NCBI GenBank assembly: GCA_002315375.1
Contig: DCHR01000038.1
Span: 1 to 41,334 of the forward strand
Reading direction: 5' to 3'
DNA length: 41,334 nt
DNA from: Treponema sp. UBA1747
Lineage (GTDB): Bacteria; Spirochaetota; Spirochaetia; Treponematales; Treponemataceae
A program made the translations under genes and the position numbers. Below are positions 1 to 9,010 of this stretch, in pieces (the stretch's first letter is position 1; every line of letters starts with the position of its first letter). The notes below the pieces were generated by a model. It was not told where the DNA came from, searched no databases, and saw nothing but the letters and a program-made list of their open reading frames with translations.

Positions 1-1448
1 CTGCAATGTGTGCTTATGTAGCAAACCTTCAGAAAGTTGCTGAAGTTGGCCCTGATATTGCTGCAGACGTAGTAAACGAACTGGAAAACCAGAGAAGCCA
101 CCTGAAACTTGTTGCTTCAGAAAACTATTGTTCACTTTCAGTTCAGGCTGCTATGGGAAACCTTCTTACAGACAAATATGCAGAAGGATATCCTGAACAC
201 CGCTATTATGGTGGCTGTGTAAACGTTGATGCTGTTGAAAACACAGCTGCACGTGAAGCAGAAAAACTCTTTGGTGCAGATTATGCATATGTTCAGCCTC
301 ACTCAGGTGCTGACACAAACCTGGTTGCTTACTGGGCAATCCTTTCTGCAAAAGTTGAAACACCAACTCTCGAAGAACTTGGTGTAAAATCACTGAACGA
401 CCTTACAGCAGAACAGTTCGATGACCTCCGCAAAAAGTTCGGAAACCAGAAACTTATGGGACTGGACTACTCTTGTGGCGGACACCTTACTCACGGATAC
501 AAAATGAACGTTTCAGCACGTATGTTTGAATCACATCCATACGGAGTAAGCAAAGAAACAGGTCTTCTTGATTATGACCAGATTGAAAAACAGGCTATGG
601 AAGTAAAACCACTTATCCTCCTTACAGGATATTCGGCTTACCCACGTGCCATCAACTTCCGCCGCTTCCGCGAAATTGCAGACAAATGTGGAGCAGTCCT
701 CATGGTAGACATGGCTCACTTTGCAGGTCTTGTAGCCGGTAAAGTTTTCCAGGATGATTACGATCCTGTAAAATGGGCAGATGTTGTAACAACAACAACA
801 CACAAAACACTCCGCGGTCCACGTGGTGCTATGATTCTCTGTAAGAAAGAACTTGCAGACTATGTAAACAAAGGATGTCCTATGGTTCTTGGCGGACCAC
901 TTCCACATGTTATGGCAGCAAAAGCAATTGCTTTCAAAGAAGCAAATACACCTGCTTACCAGGAATATGCAAAGAACGTTGTAAAAAATGCAGCTGTCCT
1001 TGCAGAATCTCTGAAAAATATCGGTCTTCCAATCCAGACTGGCGGAACAGACAACCACCTTATGCTGGTTGATGTAACAGGTTACGGACTTACAGGAAAA
1101 CAGGCAGAAGCTGCCCTTTTCGCCTGTGGTGTTACAGCAAACGCAAACGCACTTCCTTATGACAAAAACGGTGCATGGTGGACTTCCGGTCTTCGTCTTG
1201 GAACTCCTGCCCTTACAACTCTTGGCATGAACACTGAAGATATGAAAGAAGTTGCTTCTATCATCGACTTCGTTCTCAAGAACACAAAACCTGGCCTTAC
1301 AAAAGAAGGAAAACCAGCTAAGGGAAAAATCGACATTTCTGACGATACAGTAAAAGCTGCTAAAGAAAGAGTAAATGCTCTCCTTTCTGCTCACGTTCTT
1401 TATCCGGAACTTGACCTGGACTTCCTGAAAAAAGAATTCGTAAAATAA
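1..1448 (+). CDS. glyA: Serine hydroxymethyltransferase (5'-truncated by window edge)
   Basis: PLP enzyme that interconverts serine and glycine while charging tetrahydrofolate with a one-carbon unit; cytosolic. The reading frame is already open at the first bases of the window (an Ala codon precedes the first Met at 6). Relatives of this Chlamydia/spirochaete subtype carry roughly 30 more N-terminal residues, so the true start lies upstream. Visible signatures are LKLVASENYCSL, NLLTDKYAEGYPEHRYYGG and the PLP-lysine motif TTTTHKTLRGPRGAM, with the Schiff-base Lys at codon 804-806. The visible part is 480 residues from the first Met and the C-terminus is complete. It is followed at once by a strong intrinsic terminator, so it ends its transcription unit. 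The family call is very secure; only the start is uncertain. Confidence 0.96.
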   Translation, partial: AMCAYVANLQKVAEVGPDIAADVVNELENQRSHLKLVASENYCSLSVQAAMGNLLTDKYAEGYPEHRYYGGCVNVDAVENTAAREAEKLFGADYAYVQPHSGADTNLVAYWAILSAKVETPTLEELGVKSLNDLTAEQFDDLRKKFGNQKLMGLDYSCGGHLTHGYKMNVSARMFESHPYGVSKETGLLDYDQIEKQAMEVKPLILLTGYSAYPRAINFRRFREIADKCGAVLMVDMAHFAGLVAGKVFQDDYDPVKWADVVTTTTHKTLRGPRGAMILCKKELADYVNKGCPMVLGGPLPHVMAAKAIAFKEANTPAYQEYAKNVVKNAAVLAESLKNIGLPIQTGGTDNHLMLVDVTGYGLTGKQAEAALFACGVTANANALPYDKNGAWWTSGLRLGTPALTTLGMNTEDMKEVASIIDFVLKNTKPGLTKEGKPAKGKIDISDDTVKAAKERVNALLSAHVLYPELDLDFLKKEFVK

Positions 1449-1468
1449 ACTGGAGTTTTTTTATAGAG

Positions 1469-1505
1469 GCGGACACTTTCATCCCGAAGTGTCCGCTTTT
1501 TTTTT
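1469..1505 (+). terminator. Rho-independent terminator of glyA
   Basis: A perfect 10-bp stem, GCGGACACTT (1469-1478) with AAGTGTCCGC (1487-1496), closes an 8-nt loop and is followed by a nine-T run. It lies 20 nt after the glyA stop codon. Confidence 0.95.
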
Positions 1506-1551
1506 ACCCTTTTTTAACACATCTCTTTTTATATCCAAAATCTCCACTTCA

Positions 1552-1560
1552 TGTTATAAT
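1552..1560 (+). promoter_or_regulatory. Extended -10 promoter element of the adenylate cyclase gene
   Basis: TGTTATAAT is a consensus TATAAT (1555-1560) with the TGn extension. No convincing -35 is visible at 16-18 nt upstream, which is tolerated for extended -10 promoters. Only 7 nt separate the box from the ATG at 1568, so the predicted transcription start nearly coincides with the start codon. No Shine-Dalgarno sequence is present. The mRNA is a candidate leaderless transcript. Confidence 0.7.
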
Positions 1561-1567
1561 CGGATTC

Positions 1568-4500
1568 ATGGCAAAGAAACCCCGTTTTTTATTTTTTATT
1601 TTTAGTCTGTTGTTTTTATTTATTTCATCTCCTGCTTTTACACAAACCTTCCCTACTGATTATGTAAGCCGTATCTGGACCGCAGCCGACGGCCTCCCGG
1701 GCAATACAGTAACAGATATTATCCAGAACAGCGGAAGTTATATTTACATTGGTACTTATGACGGGCTTGTTCGTTTCGACGGCTTTGAATTTACAATTCT
1801 CAATAAAAATACTGTAGATAATTTTGACTGTGTATCTGCCCGAGTTGTATTCGAAGATACAAAAGGCGTTTTGTGGATTGGATCAAATGACGAAGGTGTG
1901 GCCCGAATTGACGGCGATAATATTACCATGTTCACTACAGAGAACGGACTTCCTAACAATTCTATCCGTGACATAATTGAAGACAAACAGGGAAATATCT
2001 GGATAGGAACGGCTTCCGGGGTAACCTATTTCACAGCAGACGGTTCATTCCATACACCTGACGGACTTTCTGATATTGAAAATGAACATATTCTTGTTGT
2101 AAACATGTACTGCGATACTGCCGGACGAGTCTGGCTTGCCACTTCAAAAAAAGGCGGTATTTATTATTTTGCATCAGGTAAATTTTCACATTATGCAGCT
2201 CTTGATAATTTTTCAAATCACACAATTTCTTCCATTGGACAGAATTCCACAGGAGACCTTGTATTCGGTATATCAAATCTTGGTGCAGTACTTATCAAAG
2301 ACGGACAGCCACAAACCTTTCCGGAAGACGAGTTTTTCAGCATTTCAACTCCGAATGAAATATACAAAGATAAATCCGGAAACCTGTGGTTTGCCACAGA
2401 CAAAGGTGTTTTCCTGTTCAAAGGAAATTCTTTTTCTCATTATTCAACAGATAACGGACTTACAGACAATACTGTAAATCACATTCTTGAAGACCGTGAA
2501 GGAAACATCTGGTTTGCAACTGACCGCGGCGGCGTTGAAAAATTAAGCATCGGTAAATTCCGGACACATAACCTGACCTTCAGTGTAAATGCCATTTGCG
2601 AAGATAAATCAGGCTTTATCTGGATTGGAACTGACAACGGTCTTCTCTGCATGAAGGATGGAACAGACATTTCTGAAAAAGAAGAAATCTGTTCTATGAC
2701 ACAAGGGGTCAGAATCCGTCATGTATGTACAGCTTCAAACGGAGACCTCCTTGTAAGCTGCTATTCAAAATATGGCCAGATTCGGAAAACAAAAACCGGA
2801 ATCAAATACTGGACCAGCGAGGACGGACTTTCCGGAGACAAAGTCCGCGTATGTTTGGAAGACACGGATAAAAACCTGTGGGTAGGAACCACAACAGGAC
2901 TTTCCATTATTAAGCCTGATGGAACCATTGAAAATTTCAGTCACAGTCATGAACTGACAAACAACTACATCATGTGTCTCTTCCAGGATAATAATGAAAA
3001 TATCTGGGTAGGAACCGATGGCGGCGGAATTTTCGTTGTCAGTAAAGACCAGATTATCCAGACCTTTGGAACTTCCAGCGGTCTTTCAGGAAATGTTATT
3101 TTCAAAGTTTTTCAGGATGAAAATAATAACATGTGGATTTGTACAGGTTCCGGAATCAGCCGGTATAACGGCTCCAGTTTTGATAATTTCAATGCTTCCA
3201 CAGGATTGGGAACAGATTCAGCATTCCAGATTTTAATTGATTATACCGGAACTGCATGGATGACCAGTAACCGCGGAATATCATCCCTTCCATTCACTGA
3301 TTTTGACCGCCTTGCAAAAAAAGAAATCAAAATGCTTGATCCACGATTTTACACAAAAAATGACGGATTGAAGACAGGCGGGATAACATCAACTTCCCTT
3401 TCCATGCGGGATTCCCTGGGCCGTCTTTATTTTACCCTGATAGACGGATTTGCTGTTTATGACCCGATTAAAACTTCTTCAAACCAGACAGTACCAGGCA
3501 TTCATATTGAATCCATTGTAGTAGACAACAAAAAACAGAACATTGCAGACGATGAGACTGCCTTCATTTTTACACCGGGCGTAAAGCGCATTGATATTAA
3601 TTACACAGGTTTAAGCTTTGTTTCTTCAGAGCTAATCCGTTTCAAACATAAACTCGAAGGATTCGACAAAGATTACTCTGATCTTTCAAACCAGAGAACT
3701 GTTTCTTATACAAACCTTAAACCTGGAACCTATACTTTCAAAGTAACTGCAGCAAACAGCGACGGTCTCTGGAATGAAACACCTGCTTCACTTACTTTCA
3801 GAATCAAACCGTTCTTTTATCAGGTATTCTGGTTCTGGCTCCTGGTATTCTTTATCGTTGCGGTTATTATCATCATAATAGTAAAAGCCCGCGAAAAAAG
3901 ACTTATGGTAAAACAACTTCAGCTGGAAACAATGATTCAGATGAAAACCGTTGACCTCGAAATAGAGAAAGACAACTCTGACCGTCTTCTTAAAAACATT
4001 CTGCCTGATTCAATTGCGGCGCGTCTTAAAGAAAACCAGTTCGGTGACCAGACAATAGCTGACAAGTTTGATGATGTAACCGTTCTTTTTGCTGACATTG
4101 TCGGTTTCACAAAAACCACTTCCAACCATACTGCCGATGAAATCGTTGCGGCCTTAAATGATCTCTTTACCCGTTTTGACCTTCGTGCAAAAAAAATGGG
4201 AGTTGAAAAAATCAAAACCATCGGTGACGCTTATATGGCCGTGTGCGGACTTCCAAATCCTGTAAAAGACCATGCAGCCACAATGATTAAGTTTGCAAAA
4301 GGAATGTACAAAGACCTGGCTGAATACAACAAAACCGCAAAAATTCCGTTCCAGATCCGCATCGGAATAAACTGTGGCCCTGTTGTAGCCGGAGTTATCG
4401 GTAAAACCAAATTTATTTATGACCTGTGGGGAGATACAGTAAACGTGGCCAGCAGAATGGAAAGCATCTGTACTCCAGGCCACATTATGGTTACTGAATC

Positions 4501-4594
4501 TGTAAAAGCACACCTTACAAATCAAATTACAATTGATAACGAAAATGAATATGAAGTAAAAGGCAAAGGCAAAATGAAAGCCATCAGCCTTTAA
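1568..4594 (+). CDS. Membrane sensor: 14-blade Reg_prop beta-propeller, Y_Y_Y domain and class III adenylate cyclase
   Basis: Single-pass membrane receptor predicted to make cAMP. Residues 1-26 form a signal peptide. About 14 propeller repeats of the Reg_prop type (D.xGxxWxGT style, e.g. EDKQGNIWIGT) run from about residue 35 to 640, enough for two seven-bladed propellers. A Y_Y_Y-like beta domain follows (about 690-745), then a transmembrane helix (about 753-775), a short coiled linker and a cytoplasmic cyclase domain (about 832-1000). Catalytic residues are intact: metal-binding Asp843 (FADIVGF) and Asp887 (KTIGDAY), adenine-selecting Lys883 and Asp952 (YDLWGD), and transition-state Asn959 and Arg963 (VNVASRM). 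The Lys/Asp pair indicates ATP rather than GTP as substrate. The ligand is unknown; by analogy with hybrid two-component sensors of this ectodomain type a glycan-derived ligand is possible. The start is supported by the signal peptide directly after Met1. Confidence 0.9.
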   Translation: MAKKPRFLFFIFSLLFLFISSPAFTQTFPTDYVSRIWTAADGLPGNTVTDIIQNSGSYIYIGTYDGLVRFDGFEFTILNKNTVDNFDCVSARVVFEDTKGVLWIGSNDEGVARIDGDNITMFTTENGLPNNSIRDIIEDKQGNIWIGTASGVTYFTADGSFHTPDGLSDIENEHILVVNMYCDTAGRVWLATSKKGGIYYFASGKFSHYAALDNFSNHTISSIGQNSTGDLVFGISNLGAVLIKDGQPQTFPEDEFFSISTPNEIYKDKSGNLWFATDKGVFLFKGNSFSHYSTDNGLTDNTVNHILEDREGNIWFATDRGGVEKLSIGKFRTHNLTFSVNAICEDKSGFIWIGTDNGLLCMKDGTDISEKEEICSMTQGVRIRHVCTASNGDLLVSCYSKYGQIRKTKTGIKYWTSEDGLSGDKVRVCLEDTDKNLWVGTTTGLSIIKPDGTIENFSHSHELTNNYIMCLFQDNNENIWVGTDGGGIFVVSKDQIIQTFGTSSGLSGNVIFKVFQDENNNMWICTGSGISRYNGSSFDNFNASTGLGTDSAFQILIDYTGTAWMTSNRGISSLPFTDFDRLAKKEIKMLDPRFYTKNDGLKTGGITSTSLSMRDSLGRLYFTLIDGFAVYDPIKTSSNQTVPGIHIESIVVDNKKQNIADDETAFIFTPGVKRIDINYTGLSFVSSELIRFKHKLEGFDKDYSDLSNQRTVSYTNLKPGTYTFKVTAANSDGLWNETPASLTFRIKPFFYQVFWFWLLVFFIVAVIIIIIVKAREKRLMVKQLQLETMIQMKTVDLEIEKDNSDRLLKNILPDSIAARLKENQFGDQTIADKFDDVTVLFADIVGFTKTTSNHTADEIVAALNDLFTRFDLRAKKMGVEKIKTIGDAYMAVCGLPNPVKDHAATMIKFAKGMYKDLAEYNKTAKIPFQIRIGINCGPVVAGVIGKTKFIYDLWGDTVNVASRMESICTPGHIMVTESVKAHLTNQITIDNENEYEVKGKGKMKAISL

Positions 4595-4612
4595 TCCTTC
4601 GGGAACTGATTT

Positions 4613-5395
4613 ATGAGAATTATTTTTATCCGTCATGGAGACCCTGATTACGAGCATGATACTGTCACAAAAAAAGGACTCCGTGAAGTTGAAGCTTTAA
4701 CAGAACGCGTTTCAAAATGGGAAAATGTAAAAGCATTCTACACTTCCCCACTTGGACGTGCTCAGGATACCATTGCCCCAAGCTTAAAGAAGATGGGACG
4801 GGAACAGGAAACCCTTAACTGGCTTCAGGAGTTCTACTACCCGGCAAAAGATCCTGAAACAGGGAAAGACCATATTATGTGGGATATGAAGCCTGAGTAT
4901 TTTACAAAGAATGATGACTACTTTAACAAAGACCTGTGGATGAAAACAGATTTTATTAAATCTGCAGACGGTGAAAAATACTACAAAATGGTTTGTGACG
5001 GAATAGATTCAATTCTCAGCCGCTATGGATACCACCGGAACGGCATGATGTACAGCGTTGAAAAACCGGTTCCTAACCCAAACTGGAACAATCCGGTTCC
5101 CAAATGGCATCTTACTCCAGTTAAAAAACTTGAAGATGAAAACACTCTTGTATTTACCTGTCACCTTGGAGTTATGTTTGTAATAATCAGTCACCTTCTG
5201 AATATCAGTCCTATGGTTCTCTGGCAGGGATTTTATGTAGCCCCAACTTCCATCACAATTCTGAATACAGAAGAACGAAGCGAAGGTTCTGCATATTTCA
5301 GGATTGAAAGACTTGGAGACACCAGTCACCTGAAAGAAGCCGGTGAAAAGATTTCTTCATCAGGCTATTTTTCTGATGTACTTCAGGAAGTGTAA
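4613..5395 (+). CDS. Histidine phosphatase superfamily protein (phosphoglycerate mutase-like)
   Basis: A 260-residue cytosolic protein of the branch-1 histidine phosphatase fold. The N-terminal MRIIFIRHGDPDY places the phospho-accepting His at residue 8 within the RHG signature. The second catalytic His is probably in TCHLGVMF near residue 185. Arg of TSPLGRAQDT near residue 47 matches the usual phosphate-binding position. The length and the inserted middle (about residues 85-165) differ from true glycolytic phosphoglycerate mutases, so it is more likely a phosphatase of unknown substrate. It starts 18 nt after the cyclase stop codon and is probably co-transcribed, which might tie it to the cAMP signalling gene, but no functional link is demonstrated. 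Confidence 0.82.
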   Translation: MRIIFIRHGDPDYEHDTVTKKGLREVEALTERVSKWENVKAFYTSPLGRAQDTIAPSLKKMGREQETLNWLQEFYYPAKDPETGKDHIMWDMKPEYFTKNDDYFNKDLWMKTDFIKSADGEKYYKMVCDGIDSILSRYGYHRNGMMYSVEKPVPNPNWNNPVPKWHLTPVKKLEDENTLVFTCHLGVMFVIISHLLNISPMVLWQGFYVAPTSITILNTEERSEGSAYFRIERLGDTSHLKEAGEKISSSGYFSDVLQEV

Positions 5396-5444
5396 TTCAT
5401 CACCCTTCTGATTCAGTCAAAATATTTATCAAAAGCCTCCTTTT

Positions 5445-5453
5445 TGGTATAAT
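5445..5453 (+). promoter_or_regulatory. Promoter of the aconitase-family gene
   Basis: An extended -10, TGG followed by TATAAT (5448-5453), with a weak -35 (TTTATC, 5425-5430) 17 nt upstream. It predicts a leader of about 30 nt before the ATG at 5491, which contains a short AGGA-type ribosome binding site. Confidence 0.65.
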
Positions 5454-5490
5454 ATGGCAAAATTTATTTCTTAACTAACAGGAAAAATAT

Positions 5491-7734
5491 ATGAAACTCT
5501 GGAACACAGGCGCCTATCTCGAAAACGGCAAATTAGTTGAATCTTCAAACATTTCGGAAGCTGAAGCCCGCAAAAACACAATGGCATGGAACATCATGCA
5601 CAGCCACAACACTTCAGGTGATGAAAAAGCCCTCAAAATCAAATTTGATAAGATCACTTCACACGATATTACATACGTCGGAATCATTCAGACAGCCCGT
5701 GCATCAGGACTCGAAAAATTTCCTATTCCATATGCACTTACAAACTGCCACAACTCACTTTGTGCAGTAGGCGGAACAATCAACGATGATGACCACATGT
5801 TCGGTCTTACCTGCGCCCAGAAATACGGCGGAATCTACGTTCCTCCTCACCAGGCTGTTATCCACCAGTTCGCACGTGAAATGCTCGCAGAATGCGGCAA
5901 AATGATTCTCGGATCAGACAGCCACACCCGCTACGGTGCTCTTGGTACAATGGCTATCGGTGAAGGCGGCGGTGAACTTGCAAAACAGCTTCTTGGAAAA
6001 ACCTACGATGTAAATATGCCTGGTGTTGTTGCAGTTTATATGACAGGTGCACCTGTATTCGGTGTTGGTCCACAGGACGTTGCCCTTGCAATCATTAAAG
6101 CTGTATTTGACAACGGTTACGTAAAAAACAAGGTAATGGAATTCGTAGGACCTGGAATTTCAAATCTTTCTGCAGACTTCCGTATTGGTGTTGATGTTAT
6201 GACAACAGAAACAACCTGTCTTTCATCAATCTGGACAACAGATTCTAAAATCGAAGAATTCTACGCCCTTCACGGACGTGCAGGTTCATACAAAGAAATT
6301 AAACCTGCCGGAACAGCATACTACGACGGTGTAATTGAAATTGACCTTTCTGAAATACGCCCGATGATTGCCCTTCCATTCCACCCTTCATGTGCTTACA
6401 CAATCGATGAAGTAAACGGAAACCTTATGGATCTTCTGGACGAAACAGAAAAACGTGCAAAAGTTTCATTCGGAGACAAAGTAAACTTTACTCTTAAGAA
6501 CAAGGTAATCGACGGAAAACTTTACTGTGACCAGGGAATTATCGCAGGATGTGCCGGTGGTTCTTACGAAAACATCTGTGCCGCTGCTGATATTCTCAAA
6601 AATGCAAACACAGGAAACGATAAATTCACTTTAAGTGTTTACCCTGCTTCTACACCAATCTACATGGAAATCATGAAAAACGGTGCTGCAGTTGAACTTA
6701 TCAAGGCTGGTGCAATCGTTAAGACAGCATTCTGTGGACCATGTTTCGGAGCCGGAGACACTCCTGCAAACGGAGCCTTCTCAATCCGTCACTCAACCCG
6801 TAACTTCCCTAACCGCGAAGGTTCAAAAATCCAGAACGGTCAGCTTTCTTCAGTTGCACTTATGGATGCCCGCTCAATTGCAGCAACAGCTGCAAACAAA
6901 GGTTTCCTGACAGCAGCAACAAAATACGACGAAGACTACTCAAAGAAACCATACGTTTTCGACAAATCAATTTACGAAAACCGTGTTTACGACTCAAAAG
7001 GCGTAGCAAAACCAGAAGTTGAAATCCAGTTCGGACCAAACATAAAAGACTGGCCAAGCATGAGCGAACTTAAGGACGACCTCCTTGTAAAAGTTGTTTC
7101 TGAAATCCACGACCCTGTAACTACAACAGATGAATTGATTCCTTCAGGTGAAACATCTTCATTCCGTTCGAACCCTCTGGGACTTGCAGAATTCACTCTC
7201 TCAAGAAAAGATCCTGCATACGTTGGACGTGCAAAAGCAGTACGTGATGTAAGCGATGAAGTAAAATCAGAAATTGAAAGTGTTGTTCTTACTCTTGAAA
7301 CAAAATATCCTGATTTCAAGGGAAGAGTTTCTGCTGCAGAACTTGGTTCAACAATTTATGCAGTAAAACCAGGTGACGGTTCAGCCCGTGAACAGGCAGC
7401 TTCATGTCAGCGCGTTCTTGGAGCATGTGCAAACATCGCTTCAGAATATGCAACAAAACGCTACCGTTCAAACCTTATGAACTGGGGAATGCTTCCATTC
7501 CTCTACAAAACAGGCGACAAAGAAGCAACAAACAATCTTCCTTTCGGAAACGGAGATTATGTATTTATTCCAAATGTTCGCAAGCTTTTAAACGAAAAAG
7601 CCGATAATTATAAGGCATACGCTGTAAAAATTGACGGAAGTATTTCTGAATTCGAACTTACAACAGGAGACATGACAGATGATGAAAGAAAAATCATCTC
7701 TGCCGGTTGTCTTATCAACTTTTATCGCGGATAA
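5491..7734 (+). CDS. Aconitase-family hydratase (YbhJ-like)
   Basis: A 747-residue member of the aconitase superfamily, close in length to E. coli YbhJ and unlike AcnA or AcnB in many motifs. It keeps the three cysteines expected to hold a [4Fe-4S] cluster: one in AGCAGGSYENI and two in FCGPCFGAGDTPANG. It also keeps the active-site strings GSDSHTRYGALG, RNFPNREG and GDGSAREQ, which align with GTDSHTPN, RNFTGRND and GEGSSREH of mitochondrial aconitase. The swivel domain is at the C-terminus. It is therefore probably a functional Fe-S hydratase/isomerase, but the substrate (citrate/isocitrate or another tricarboxylic or C4-C6 hydroxy acid) cannot be read from the sequence. No other TCA-cycle gene lies nearby. 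A GAF/HD-GYP gene follows after 31 nt and may share the transcript. Confidence 0.85.
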   Translation: MKLWNTGAYLENGKLVESSNISEAEARKNTMAWNIMHSHNTSGDEKALKIKFDKITSHDITYVGIIQTARASGLEKFPIPYALTNCHNSLCAVGGTINDDDHMFGLTCAQKYGGIYVPPHQAVIHQFAREMLAECGKMILGSDSHTRYGALGTMAIGEGGGELAKQLLGKTYDVNMPGVVAVYMTGAPVFGVGPQDVALAIIKAVFDNGYVKNKVMEFVGPGISNLSADFRIGVDVMTTETTCLSSIWTTDSKIEEFYALHGRAGSYKEIKPAGTAYYDGVIEIDLSEIRPMIALPFHPSCAYTIDEVNGNLMDLLDETEKRAKVSFGDKVNFTLKNKVIDGKLYCDQGIIAGCAGGSYENICAAADILKNANTGNDKFTLSVYPASTPIYMEIMKNGAAVELIKAGAIVKTAFCGPCFGAGDTPANGAFSIRHSTRNFPNREGSKIQNGQLSSVALMDARSIAATAANKGFLTAATKYDEDYSKKPYVFDKSIYENRVYDSKGVAKPEVEIQFGPNIKDWPSMSELKDDLLVKVVSEIHDPVTTTDELIPSGETSSFRSNPLGLAEFTLSRKDPAYVGRAKAVRDVSDEVKSEIESVVLTLETKYPDFKGRVSAAELGSTIYAVKPGDGSAREQAASCQRVLGACANIASEYATKRYRSNLMNWGMLPFLYKTGDKEATNNLPFGNGDYVFIPNVRKLLNEKADNYKAYAVKIDGSISEFELTTGDMTDDERKIISAGCLINFYRG

Positions 7735-7765
7735 TACAGATATAACAACCTAAAAAGGATTTTTA

Positions 7766-8998
7766 ATGGCAGAAATTGACGTTAAACTTGAACAAATTGT
7801 TGAACTCGAAAAACAGCTTGCTGAAATCAAGGATGTTGACGTTCTTTTGGAACGTATCCTTACTGAAACCAGACGAATTGTTAATGCCGATGCCGGTTCT
7901 ATCTACGAAGTAGATGAAACCGGTGAAAGACTTTTAATCAAATTCGGTCAGAATGATACCCGGCAGGCACTCTTAAAACCCGGAATGAAGCTTCCTTATA
8001 CATCGTTTTCATTTCCGATCAGTGAAACATCAATTGCGGGTTATGTAGCCAAAACTTTCAAAACTCTCAATATTGAAGACTGCTATACACTTGATTCTGC
8101 ACTTCCATTTAAGTTCAATATTAATCCGGATCTTCTTGCCAATTATAGAACAACTTCAATGTACGTTGTTCCGCTCAAATCTGACAAAGAACTTTTTGGA
8201 GTTCTTCAGATAATCAACCGTAAAGATTCTAAAGGAACTGTTATTCCTTTTTCAGAACAGGATGAACTGTTCATCAACCATTTTGCAAACAATGCCGTAA
8301 ACCTGCTGAAAAATGCTTACCTTACTCAGGATATGGTTTACCGCATGAATCAGATGGCTGCCCTTCGCGATCCGAAAGAAACAGGTGGACACGTAAAACG
8401 CGTTTCCACTTACTCTCTTGAAATTTTTGACCGCTGGGCTTTCAACCATTCAATTTCCCTTGAAGACAGTCAGGAATTCCGCTCAAATCTGGCCATTGCT
8501 GCCCGTTTCCACGATATCGGAAAGGTAGGTATTTCTGACCTGATTCTTAAAAAACCGGGAAGATTTGATGAAACTGAAAGAAACATCATGAAAGCTCATA
8601 CCCTTATGGGAGCACAGCTTTTTAACCCTGACAAAAGCTACATGGATGAACTGAGTTTCAACATCAACCTTCACCACCATGACAGATGGGATGGCGGACC
8701 TCAGGGGTATCCTGGAAAGGTAAATGTTTCTGAATATGTAACCGGTAATCCGATTCCTGAAGCAGAACCACTTTCTGGAACAGATATCCCTCTTGAAGCT
8801 CGAATCGTAGCTGTTGCAGATGTCTTTGATGCACTTTCAAGTCAGAGATGTTACAAGGAAGCCTGGACCATTGATGAAGCCTTTGCAGAAATAGAAAAAT
8901 GTTCAGGAACTCAGTTTGACCCTGAGGTTGTTGAAGCATTCCTTGAAATCCGGGATCGTATTACAGCAATTTTTGATGCATTGAAAGATGCTGAATAA
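7766..8998 (+). CDS. GAF domain/HD-GYP domain protein (putative cyclic-di-GMP phosphodiesterase)
   Basis: A 410-residue soluble signalling protein. An N-terminal helix leads into a GAF sensor domain (about residues 20-175), followed by an HD-GYP domain (about 195-400). The metal-binding His-Asp pair is His249-Asp250 in ARFHDIGKVGI. The HHHDRWDGGPQGYPG stretch carries the GYP signature with two extra residues (PQ) between DGG and GYP compared with the usual DGxGYP. This family hydrolyses cyclic di-GMP or acts as a related cyclic-dinucleotide phosphodiesterase. The ribosome binding site AAGGA precedes the ATG. The gene ends in front of an intrinsic terminator that lies inside the convergent DUF188 gene. 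Confidence 0.9.
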   Translation: MAEIDVKLEQIVELEKQLAEIKDVDVLLERILTETRRIVNADAGSIYEVDETGERLLIKFGQNDTRQALLKPGMKLPYTSFSFPISETSIAGYVAKTFKTLNIEDCYTLDSALPFKFNINPDLLANYRTTSMYVVPLKSDKELFGVLQIINRKDSKGTVIPFSEQDELFINHFANNAVNLLKNAYLTQDMVYRMNQMAALRDPKETGGHVKRVSTYSLEIFDRWAFNHSISLEDSQEFRSNLAIAARFHDIGKVGISDLILKKPGRFDETERNIMKAHTLMGAQLFNPDKSYMDELSFNINLHHHDRWDGGPQGYPGKVNVSEYVTGNPIPEAEPLSGTDIPLEARIVAVADVFDALSSQRCYKEAWTIDEAFAEIEKCSGTQFDPEVVEAFLEIRDRITAIFDALKDAE

Positions 8999-9010
8999 AG
9001 AAACTGAATA

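Noticed and set aside
531..1394. A 287-codon open frame antisense to glyA
   Set aside because: It lies wholly inside a highly conserved gene, has Cys/Phe/Ser-rich composition typical of shadow frames, and no ribosome binding site or known motif.
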